The notes under the pieces were generated by a model. That model made no database searches. It was not told the origin of the DNA and worked only from the letters and a program-made list of their open reading frames with translations. Positions 1 to 5,060 of a stretch of DNA of 5,060 nucleotides are shown piece by piece; position 1 is the stretch's first letter; each line of letters begins with the position of its first letter. The DNA comes from Bacteroidota bacterium (GTDB lineage: Bacteria > Bacteroidota > Kryptoniia > Kryptoniales > JAKASW01): assembly GCA_021796055.1 (NCBI GenBank), contig JAJYOS010000533.1, forward strand, positions 1 through 5,060, read 5' to 3'. Both the position numbers and the translations under genes were made by a program.

Positions 1-507
1 GTCCTGAGCTTGCCGAACACCCTGTACCAGTTCTGGAAGTTTGTCGAGCCGGCGTTGTATCCGAACGAGCGGAAGTATATTTCGTCGATCGTTTTTTTCT
101 CCACCATCTTCTTTCTCTTCGGCGGAGCTTTCGGATATTTCGTCTTGATTCCCAATGCTCTTTCGTTCTTCTCGGGGTTCGGGACAAAGTATATCGAGAA
201 TATCATTGATGTACAGGCCTACTTCAGTTTCATAACGGGGATTCTACTCGCGTGCGGCGCGGTGTTCGAACTTCCAATGCTGTCCTATTTTCTTGCGAAG
301 ATCGGTATTCTTTCCGCATCGTTCCTAAAGAAGTACAGGAGGCACGCGATAGTGGTGATCCTTTTCGTCTCAGCTGCGATCACTCCTCCCGACGTCGGGA
401 GTCAGATAATGATTGCCGTCCCTTTCTACATTTTGTATGAGATTTCTATTGTAGTCGTTAGAGTCACCAGGACGAATAAGGAAAAGAAGAAAGCGGCGTC
501 CGAGTAA
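1..507 (+). CDS. tatC: Sec-independent protein translocase TatC (5' end outside window)
   Basis: This is the C-terminal part (168 residues) of TatC, the inner-membrane receptor that binds twin-arginine signal peptides and, with TatA/TatB-type partners, exports folded proteins. The frame is open from base 1, so the TTG at 10 is internal rather than the start. Compared with the roughly 250 residues of the family, about 70-90 N-terminal residues are missing, including the first membrane segment. Visible family marks are the cytoplasmic loop YQFWKFVEPALYPNER with its conserved Glu (window residue 23), FELP with a conserved Glu (residue 90), the Arg pair before the fifth segment, and AITPPDVGSQ followed by PFYILYE. 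Four hydrophobic stretches correspond to segments 3-6, and the protein ends in a short lysine-rich cytoplasmic tail. The stop is TAA at 505, 17 bases before the next gene, suggesting co-transcription. The identification is secure; only the N terminus is unseen. Confidence 0.96.
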   Translation, partial: VLSLPNTLYQFWKFVEPALYPNERKYISSIVFFSTIFFLFGGAFGYFVLIPNALSFFSGFGTKYIENIIDVQAYFSFITGILLACGAVFELPMLSYFLAKIGILSASFLKKYRRHAIVVILFVSAAITPPDVGSQIMIAVPFYILYEISIVVVRVTRTNKEKKKAASE

Positions 508-515
508 ATTTCTAC

Positions 516-520
516 AGGTG
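516..520 (+). promoter_or_regulatory. Shine-Dalgarno site for the polyprenyl synthase, deciding a TTG start
   Basis: AGGTG lies four bases before a TTG codon at 525. The GTG at 518 is in another frame. The TTG gives an N terminus (MNLDEIIAPI) of the normal length for this family, so the pair AGGTG plus TTG is the best reading of the start. Confidence 0.6.
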
Positions 521-524
521 AAAT

Positions 525-1496
525 TTGAATCTTGATGAGATCATCGCACCGATTCGCGATGAGGTTAAAATATTCAACGGTGAATTCAGACAAGCGGTCC
601 GTTCGAGAGTGGGAATTGTCGATACGGTTGCGAGATACATGCTCCGCCAAAAAGGGAAGAAGATACGCCCAATCCTTGTGCTCTTAACCGCAGAAGCCTC
701 CGGTGGGATTAACCCTGGCACGTACAGGGCCGCGACACTCGTCGAGCTGCTTCACACGGCGACGTTGATACACGACGATGTCGTCGACAGCGCCGACACC
801 CGCAGAGGCATCGCTTCCATAAACGCCGTATGGAAGAACAAGGTGGCAGTGCTGATGGGAGACTACTTGCTCTCGCGTGGCCTGCTCCTATCGCTTGAAA
901 ATGACGAGTTCACTTTTCTCAAAATATGCTCTGTGGCCGTTAAGCGAATGAGCGAAGGAGAGTTGCTTCAGATACAAAAATCTAGACAGCTTGATATGGA
1001 TGAAGAGACATACTTCAAGATAATCTCTGACAAGACTGCTTCGTTCATGTCGACGTGCTGCGAACTTGGAGCCGCGAGCGCGTGCCAGGACTCCGAGGTG
1101 ATCGCCCACTTCAGGGAATTTGGCGAATACATAGGACTCGCATTTCAGATCCGAGACGATGTCCTCGATTACGAAGGGAAGAAGGGAACATTAGGCAAGC
1201 CGATAGGTGGCGACATAAAAGAACGGAAAGTGACTTTGCCTTTGATCTATGCTTTTGAAAACGCGCCGAGGCAGGCTGCCGCGTCGATCCTCAAGTTGCT
1301 GAAAAAAGGTAAGAGCGGATCAAGGATAAAAGAGGTCATAGAATTCGCGCAGGAATACGGAGGTATCGAACGTGCTCATAGAAAAGCAGAAGAACTTGTA
1401 ATGAAAGCGCGGAATGAATTGGAAGGGATTGCGTGCTCGGAAGCGAAAGAGTCGCTACTCAAGCTGACCGAATTCGTAGTGGAGCGCGTAAGCTGA
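525..1496 (+). CDS. Long-chain all-trans polyprenyl diphosphate synthase (IspB/HepT type)
   Basis: This enzyme condenses isopentenyl diphosphate onto an allylic primer to make a long all-trans polyprenyl diphosphate, most likely the side chain of menaquinone or another quinone. It is cytosolic and 323 residues long, the usual length. Motifs in order are GKKIRP (44-49), which binds isopentenyl diphosphate; the first aspartate-rich motif DDVVD (84-88) followed by DTRRG; MGDYLL (111-116); EGELLQ (144-149); the second aspartate-rich motif DDVLD (211-215); and GKPIGGDIKERKVTLPLI (224-241). Both Mg-binding motifs are intact, so it should be active. The residue five places before the first motif is Ala79, small rather than aromatic, which in this family goes with long products (about C30 and above) rather than farnesyl or geranylgeranyl. 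Exact chain length cannot be read from the sequence, so I give no symbol; ispB or hepT would be the usual label. It follows tatC by 17 bases and starts at TTG. Confidence 0.94.
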   Translation: MNLDEIIAPIRDEVKIFNGEFRQAVRSRVGIVDTVARYMLRQKGKKIRPILVLLTAEASGGINPGTYRAATLVELLHTATLIHDDVVDSADTRRGIASINAVWKNKVAVLMGDYLLSRGLLLSLENDEFTFLKICSVAVKRMSEGELLQIQKSRQLDMDEETYFKIISDKTASFMSTCCELGAASACQDSEVIAHFREFGEYIGLAFQIRDDVLDYEGKKGTLGKPIGGDIKERKVTLPLIYAFENAPRQAAASILKLLKKGKSGSRIKEVIEFAQEYGGIERAHRKAEELVMKARNELEGIACSEAKESLLKLTEFVVERVS

Positions 1497-1567
1497 TACA
1501 CGCGACTTCGGCGAAGTACACGGTAGAGCTGACCGCTCAGAACCCCCGAGAGTGTGACTGAGAACGT
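1497..1567 (+). other. Short intergenic gap, polyprenyl synthase to patatin
   Basis: These 71 bases hold no gene. A small perfect hairpin, ACTTC-GGC-GAAGT (1505-1517), is present, but its five-pair stem has no following T run, so it does not look like an intrinsic terminator and read-through into the patatin gene is plausible. A purine-rich GAGAG at 1548-1552 is about 15 bases from the next ATG, too far to be a good Shine-Dalgarno. I see no convincing promoter boxes. Confidence 0.45.
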
Positions 1568-2443
1568 ATGACGGCATTCAGGAGAAAATCCGCCGGGTTC
1601 GTCCTCGCGCTGGGTGGTGGTGGCGCGAGAGGCCTCGCGCATATCGGCGTGTTGAAAGTTCTCCAGAGCGAAGGAGTGGAGATAGGAGCGATCGCCGGAA
1701 CTAGCATGGGCTCCGTTATCGGAGCGATGTTCGCTTATTACCGCGATGCTGTCGAGGTCGAGGAAGTATTCAGGAAATTCCTATCGAGCGCATTCTTCGA
1801 AAAATATGCCCGTACCTTTTTTCTCGTTTCTGAGAACCCATTGATTCTTCAGGAACCGGAAAAGACCATCGCGAAACTAGGGAAGCGTTTCATATATCTT
1901 AAAGCCGCTTCCATGCACGCGGTTTTTTCCAGTAACATATTGGAAGAGGCATTTCAGTATTTGATTCCTGACGTGCGATTCTCCGATCTGAAGATACCGT
2001 TTGCCTGCGTGGCAGCCGATCTGAGAACCGGGAGCGAGGTTGTTTTAAAAGAGGGAAGAGTAATCCCGGCCATCGTGGCGAGCTCTTCGATCCCCGGATT
2101 CGTCGAGCCCGCTAGAGTGGCTAGGCGAGTTCTGATCGATGGAAGTACGACGAGCACAGTGCCTGTGGCTGCGGCCAGGAGTCTTTCGAAAGGGAAGGTC
2201 ATCGCTGTCGATGTTTCCGTGGAGTTGAAAAGGGAAGAGCGACTCGACACTGCCTTTGAAATTGCAATGAGGTCCGGCGAGATCACAAACCACTATTTGA
2301 CAGAGATGCAACTGCGAAGCTCGGATCTCGTGATTCATCCTGAGGTTGGTAACACAACCTGGGCAAACTTTGATAAACTTGATGAGATGATTAAAGTCGG
2401 AGAGATTGCCGCGAGAAGGGCTATTCCGCAGCTTCAACAGTGA
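1568..2443 (+). CDS. Patatin-like phospholipase / serine lipid hydrolase (RssA-like)
   Basis: A patatin-fold acyl hydrolase of 291 residues, expected to cleave acyl esters of phospholipids or related lipids with a Ser-Asp dyad. In order: the oxyanion-hole glycine loop GGGGARG (16-22), the nucleophile elbow GTSMG (44-48; Ser46), the AADLRTG strand (149-155), ASSSIPGFVEP (171-181), and the catalytic Asp in DGSTTSTVPV (191-200; Asp191), followed by VIAVDV. This order and length match the small bacterial RssA/YchK group. The third residue of the Asp motif is Ser where Gly or Ala is usual, a mild variation that leaves the dyad intact. There is no signal peptide or membrane segment, so it is probably cytoplasmic or peripherally bound. 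The ATG at 1568 is the only reasonable start, because an in-frame TGA lies at 1559; the ribosome site is weak. The physiological substrate is unknown. It is probably co-transcribed with the genes upstream. Confidence 0.93.
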   Translation: MTAFRRKSAGFVLALGGGGARGLAHIGVLKVLQSEGVEIGAIAGTSMGSVIGAMFAYYRDAVEVEEVFRKFLSSAFFEKYARTFFLVSENPLILQEPEKTIAKLGKRFIYLKAASMHAVFSSNILEEAFQYLIPDVRFSDLKIPFACVAADLRTGSEVVLKEGRVIPAIVASSSIPGFVEPARVARRVLIDGSTTSTVPVAAARSLSKGKVIAVDVSVELKREERLDTAFEIAMRSGEITNHYLTEMQLRSSDLVIHPEVGNTTWANFDKLDEMIKVGEIAARRAIPQLQQ

Positions 2444-2472
2444 AATTGAGGCCAATTGCCCTTCTTCATCGA

Positions 2473-2501
2473 TTGCATTCCCCTCCCGATTTTGTTAAAT
2501 T
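2473..2501 (+). promoter_or_regulatory. Candidate sigma70-type promoter for the GH2-like gene
   Basis: TTGCAT (2473-2478) and TAAATT (2496-2501) are separated by exactly 17 bases, the ideal spacing. Matches to consensus are 3 of 6 and 4 of 6, so the boxes are modest. Transcription would begin near 2507-2509, about 22 bases before the ATG. The site is in the right place to let this gene be expressed separately from the tatC cluster, but such matches arise by chance in AT-rich spacers. A Bacteroidota-type promoter (TTTG / TAnnTTTG) is not clearly present. Confidence 0.33.
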
Positions 2502-2516
2502 TAGAAACAATGGGAG
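2483..2516 (+). promoter_or_regulatory. Imperfect inverted repeat before the GH2-like gene
   Basis: CTCCC (2483-2487) pairs with GGGAG (2512-2516), and TTGTT (2492-2496) pairs with AACAA (2506-2510), enclosing a nine-base loop with an unequal internal loop. It overlaps the candidate -10 box, so as DNA it could be an operator. As RNA from an upstream start it would bury the only purine-rich GGGAG before the ATG. No T run follows, so it is not a terminator. The short stems could be chance. Confidence 0.25.
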
Positions 2517-2530
2517 TTAAACCTCGATAA

Positions 2531-2611
2531 ATGTCCCCCTTTAAGCTTCCAAAACTGGCTTTTCCCGTGTTTTTGTTCGTTTGGGCGATTTTTTCGTGCG
2601 TTTCTTACGCC
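2531..2611 (+). other. Sec-type signal peptide of the GH2-like protein
   Basis: Residues 1-27 have Lys5 and Lys8, then a hydrophobic core (about 9-22), then VSYA before QQSES, a fair signal-peptidase I site after Ala27. There is no twin-arginine motif, so export is probably by Sec and not by the Tat system encoded upstream. Cys23 lies in IFSC, a poor lipobox because of Phe at -2, so a lipoprotein is less likely but not excluded. Confidence 0.75.
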
Positions 2612-5060
2612 CAGCAGAGCGAAAGCCCGCAAACTGAGCTTGCTGATCACGGTCTCCAATATGAGCAGGTAACGCCAACCAGAGGGAGAATCAATCTGGA
2701 TGGCGCTTGGGAGGCCTCCGTCAATGGTGGGAAGAGCTGGCAAAGCATAAACACCCCTTCTACATTCGATTACGATGGCAGGGTTATCTTCCGCAAGAGA
2801 GTCTACATGCCGGCGGCCTTTGTTAATCAAAACGTCTTCGGTCTTGTCCTTGGAAACGGGGGCGTATCCACCGAAGTCAGGATAAACAACGAATTTGTCG
2901 CGATTCATAATGGAGCGTATTCCAGAATCGACGTTCGCATCCCCGACAGGTTATTACAGGCAGGATCTGAGAACGTAATTGACATTCTGAGCAGCAATAA
3001 GCTCAATCCTGTTTCGACAATTCCGTTGAAGCAGCTCGCCTTCCAGCGAAAATGTTATGGAGGACTCTTTAGAGATGTTTATCTCGAAGTCAGGCCTCCC
3101 GTCTATATCGATCATCCCACGTTCAAGACACAGCTCAACTCGTCCAACACGGCTGCGAATGTGGAGAGCAACTTCATCGTGTATGCGGCAGATTATTCCA
3201 GATACGGGATAGACTCAGGCGCGACTACTATACCGCTTATCGCGCGCGCGACCCTCGTCGATAAATCGACGGGCAACGTCGTGGCAAAGTCAGCGGATGT
3301 GAACTTTGATCTTACCCAAAACCATAACGTCAAGATAAATCTTTCGCTCACCGTTCAGAATCCGAACCTATGGTCGCCTTCGCATCCCAATCTCTACTCG
3401 ATCGAGTACTTCGTCTACAATGGCAAGACGATGCTGGATCAATACTCTCAGAATTTGGGATTCAGGACGATGACAGTTTCGGATGGGCGGTTCTACCTGA
3501 ACGGCGAGCCGACATTTGTCAAGAGCGTGAATTATACCGCCGATTATCCGGGAGTCGGTGCGGCGGTAAGCGAGGTCCAGTTGGAAAAGGATGTCGCGGT
3601 TATAAAGACTCTGGGCGCTAATGCAATCCGGGTCGTCGCGTATCCTCCTTCGCAGGGGTTGCTTGATCTCTGCGACCGTTTCGGACTGATGGTGTTCGAA
3701 GAGGTGCCGCTCGTCGATGCGCCTGCGTCTGTCCTTGGATCGGAAAGGTACCGAAGCTCCCTGCAGGGGTATCTCCAGGAAGTTGTTCAGAATACTTGCT
3801 CGCATCCTTCCGTCGTGGCGGTCTCGGCGGGAAGCAACCTTGACCCAACGGCTACCGCGACCCGCAACTATCTTGTTGCAGCTGCTTCAATTGTCCACAA
3901 AGAAACGGACAAACTTCTTTACTATACCCCGCTTACCGGCATGGCCGACACGATCGCCACAGCCGCCGATTTCGTCGGGTTGGATTTGTCTCCTTTCAAC
4001 TCTTCAAGCAAGCTCAAGAATTTTCTCGCTGATATTTCTGTCGCTTCATCTGGAGGGCAGACTTACTGGATTTCGTCGGTCGGGACCCAGACTCAGATGA
4101 GAAATCACAACGGGTATTCAGACCCGCTCTCACTTGAACACCAGGCGAGATATCTTGTAGATGCCTACGAAGCGGTTGAGCATGGTAACTTTGCGGGAAT
4201 ATCAGTAAACAGCTACTCCGACTGGAAGGGCGCGGTTCCGCATCTCCTTCAGAATGGTCATCCATACCTTTACACTTACGGGCTTGTCAGTTATTGGCGG
4301 GAGAAGCGTCCGTCATTCGCCGCGGTTAGAGCTCTCTTCAACGATGAGACGCTTCCTACTCTTCCGATCGGAAATTATTCGGACACTCCGCCCATCATCT
4401 TCGTGATATTATCGACGCTTCTGCTGGTTTTGATAACCTATCTTCACTACAGCCGTCGCTGGTTCAGGGAAAGTGCGACTCGCGCGGTATTTCGTCCGTA
4501 CAATTTCTTTGCAGATATCCGCGACCAGCGGATGATATCGGCTTTTCAGACAACAACCGTGCTTTTATTGGTATCCGGTGGAATAGCTATATACCTTTCC
4601 AGCCTTGTATACGCCTTCAAGGATAATTACGTCTTCGATAGGATGCTCGGTCTGATCATCCCGGGTGATTTCCTTAAGATCAGGATCGACTATCTCATCT
4701 GGCATCCGGTCAGCTTTATAATTGCCTTCACCGTTCTGTTCATGGTCTTGATCGCGATCATTACGTTGATAATAAAGCTCTTCTCTTTTGCAGTGAAAAT
4801 AAGGTTGCAGATGGTGAGCGCATTCACTGTTGCCACCTGGTCGGTGCTTCCGATGGCAGCGTTGATTCTTGTGGATATGATACTTTTCAGATTGCTTGGT
4901 GATCCAAGGTTCGTTTGGGCCGCGGCTGTGATTCTTGTGGCTCTCCTGCTGCTAAGTCTTTTCAGGTTGTTCCACGGTATAGGCGTGATTTATGATCTGC
5001 CCACTATTCGAGTCGGGATTATCGGCTCTTTGATACTTATAGCTCTGGTTTTCATAGCCA
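2531..5060 (+). CDS. Secreted GH2-like pseudo-glycosidase fused to a polytopic Yip1-like membrane domain (3' end outside window)
   Basis: The frame is open for 843 codons to the window end. In order: a signal peptide (1-27); a GH2 sugar-binding jelly roll (about 52-190) ending in GGLFRDVYL; an Ig-like sandwich (about 191-312) with NPNLWSPSHPNLY near its end; a GH2 TIM barrel (about 313-600) with GFRTMTVSDGRFYLNGEP, LGANAIRVVAYPP, LLDLCDRFGLMVFEE, HPSVVAVSAG and LEHQARYL; then at least six membrane segments from about 620. GH2 enzymes hydrolyse beta-galactosides, beta-glucuronides or beta-mannosides using two glutamates. Here the acid/base Glu position is Asn436 (SAGSNLD where NE is normal) and the nucleophile position is Ser516 (ISSVG where SEYG/TEYG is normal), so hydrolysis is unlikely. 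The GH2 part should face the periplasm. I infer a binding, sensing or structural role. Fold assignment is strong; the Yip1-like label for the tail is tentative. The start is ATG, with an in-frame stop just before it and no good Shine-Dalgarno. Confidence 0.85.
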   Translation, partial: MSPFKLPKLAFPVFLFVWAIFSCVSYAQQSESPQTELADHGLQYEQVTPTRGRINLDGAWEASVNGGKSWQSINTPSTFDYDGRVIFRKRVYMPAAFVNQNVFGLVLGNGGVSTEVRINNEFVAIHNGAYSRIDVRIPDRLLQAGSENVIDILSSNKLNPVSTIPLKQLAFQRKCYGGLFRDVYLEVRPPVYIDHPTFKTQLNSSNTAANVESNFIVYAADYSRYGIDSGATTIPLIARATLVDKSTGNVVAKSADVNFDLTQNHNVKINLSLTVQNPNLWSPSHPNLYSIEYFVYNGKTMLDQYSQNLGFRTMTVSDGRFYLNGEPTFVKSVNYTADYPGVGAAVSEVQLEKDVAVIKTLGANAIRVVAYPPSQGLLDLCDRFGLMVFEEVPLVDAPASVLGSERYRSSLQGYLQEVVQNTCSHPSVVAVSAGSNLDPTATATRNYLVAAASIVHKETDKLLYYTPLTGMADTIATAADFVGLDLSPFNSSSKLKNFLADISVASSGGQTYWISSVGTQTQMRNHNGYSDPLSLEHQARYLVDAYEAVEHGNFAGISVNSYSDWKGAVPHLLQNGHPYLYTYGLVSYWREKRPSFAAVRALFNDETLPTLPIGNYSDTPPIIFVILSTLLLVLITYLHYSRRWFRESATRAVFRPYNFFADIRDQRMISAFQTTTVLLLVSGGIAIYLSSLVYAFKDNYVFDRMLGLIIPGDFLKIRIDYLIWHPVSFIIAFTVLFMVLIAIITLIIKLFSFAVKIRLQMVSAFTVATWSVLPMAALILVDMILFRLLGDPRFVWAAAVILVALLLLSLFRLFHGIGVIYDLPTIRVGIIGSLILIALVFIA
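4388..5060 (+). other. C-terminal multi-spanning membrane domain (Yip1-like) of the GH2-like protein
   Basis: Hydrophobic segments lie near residues 620-639, 674-696, 726-750, 764-787, 794-813 and 825-843. The loop after the first (SRRWFRESATRAVFRPYNFF...) and the one after the third (KLFSFAVKIRLQ) are basic, so by the positive-inside rule they are cytoplasmic, which puts the GH2 part outside, in agreement with its signal peptide. An amphipathic RPYNFFADIRD stretch, then about five segments, with HGIGVIYDLPTIR before the last, resembles bacterial Yip1-family proteins. This is by eye and the domain is cut by the window end. Confidence 0.6.

Larger units (their letters stand above)
2444..2530 (+). 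other. Intergenic region between patatin and the GH2-like gene
   Basis: These 87 bases hold no gene. Directly after the patatin stop is a weak hairpin AATTG-AGGC-CAATT (2444-2457), AT-rich and without a T run, so not a convincing terminator. A candidate promoter and a second imperfect hairpin follow and are listed separately. An in-frame TAA at 2528-2530 touches the next ATG, so the GH2-like gene cannot begin earlier. Confidence 0.6.

Noticed and set aside
10..507. TTG at 10 as the true start of tatC
   Set aside because: The frame is open to the window edge and the upstream codons continue family sequence; a start here would delete the N-terminal membrane segments that TatC requires.
1505..1517. 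Hairpin ACTTC-GGC-GAAGT as a terminator
   Set aside because: The five-pair stem is short and no T run follows; such a repeat is common by chance.
2045..2455. Minus-strand frames inside the patatin gene
   Set aside because: The + strand patatin has every catalytic motif; the antisense products are low-information and overlap one another.
2444..2457. Hairpin AATTG-AGGC-CAATT after the patatin stop as a terminator
   Set aside because: The stem is AT-rich and only five pairs, with no T tract downstream.
2531..2611. The GH2-like protein as a Tat substrate or a lipoprotein
   Set aside because: The N-region has lysines but no twin arginine, and the residues before Cys23 (IFSC) fit the lipobox poorly; a plain signal-peptidase I site after Ala27 fits better.
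2501..2908. A 135-codon minus-strand frame covering the 5' part of the GH2-like gene
   Set aside because: It overlaps the signal peptide and jelly-roll coding region, has no recognisable domain and no supporting start signals.
3368..3805. A 145-codon open frame on the minus strand
   Set aside because: It lies antisense within the GH2-like gene, whose + strand frame shows clear family motifs throughout; its translation is arginine-rich and resembles no family, as expected for a shadow frame.
1..5060. CRISPR arrays, tRNA/rRNA genes, insertion sequences or long direct repeats
   Set aside because: None was seen on reading; the only repeated strings noted (for example CTTGATGAGAT near 531 and 2378) are short and lie inside coding sequence.

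Overview
The window holds four protein-coding genes, all on the + strand, with short gaps and no RNA gene, insertion sequence or CRISPR array that I can see. The window has a balanced base composition. It carries a tatC, a long-chain polyprenyl diphosphate synthase, an RssA-like patatin, and a secreted glycoside-hydrolase-2-like protein with a membrane tail. The start signals are mixed: one clear Shine-Dalgarno with a TTG start, and two genes with little or no Shine-Dalgarno. Together these suggest a Gram-negative bacterium of the Bacteroidota/Ignavibacteriota (FCB) side of the tree. That placement is an inference from gene content and style, not a proven identity.

Bases 1-507 are the C-terminal two thirds of TatC, the multi-spanning receptor of the twin-arginine translocase; its start lies before the window. 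After 17 bases comes a complete all-trans polyprenyl diphosphate synthase (525-1496), which makes the isoprenoid chain of quinones or of the lipid carrier for cell-wall sugars. After a further 71 bases comes a complete patatin-like serine lipid hydrolase (1568-2443). The three are close enough to be one transcript, and all concern the membrane (protein export, isoprenoid lipid, acyl lipid), but nothing in the sequence shows a direct partnership.

An 87-base gap (2444-2530) contains a modest sigma70-like promoter candidate and an imperfect hairpin. A long reading frame then runs uninterrupted from 2531 to the end of the window (843 codons, no stop). It encodes a signal peptide, a GH2 sugar-binding jelly roll, a GH2 Ig-like sandwich, a GH2 TIM barrel, and then at least six membrane segments resembling a Yip1-type domain.

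The most interesting point is in this last protein. The GH2 scaffold is well preserved, but both catalytic glutamates and two active-site histidines are replaced when it is aligned by eye with E. coli beta-glucuronidase and LacZ. It looks like an extracytoplasmic pseudo-glycosidase, perhaps a carbohydrate-binding or sensing module, built onto a polytopic membrane domain.
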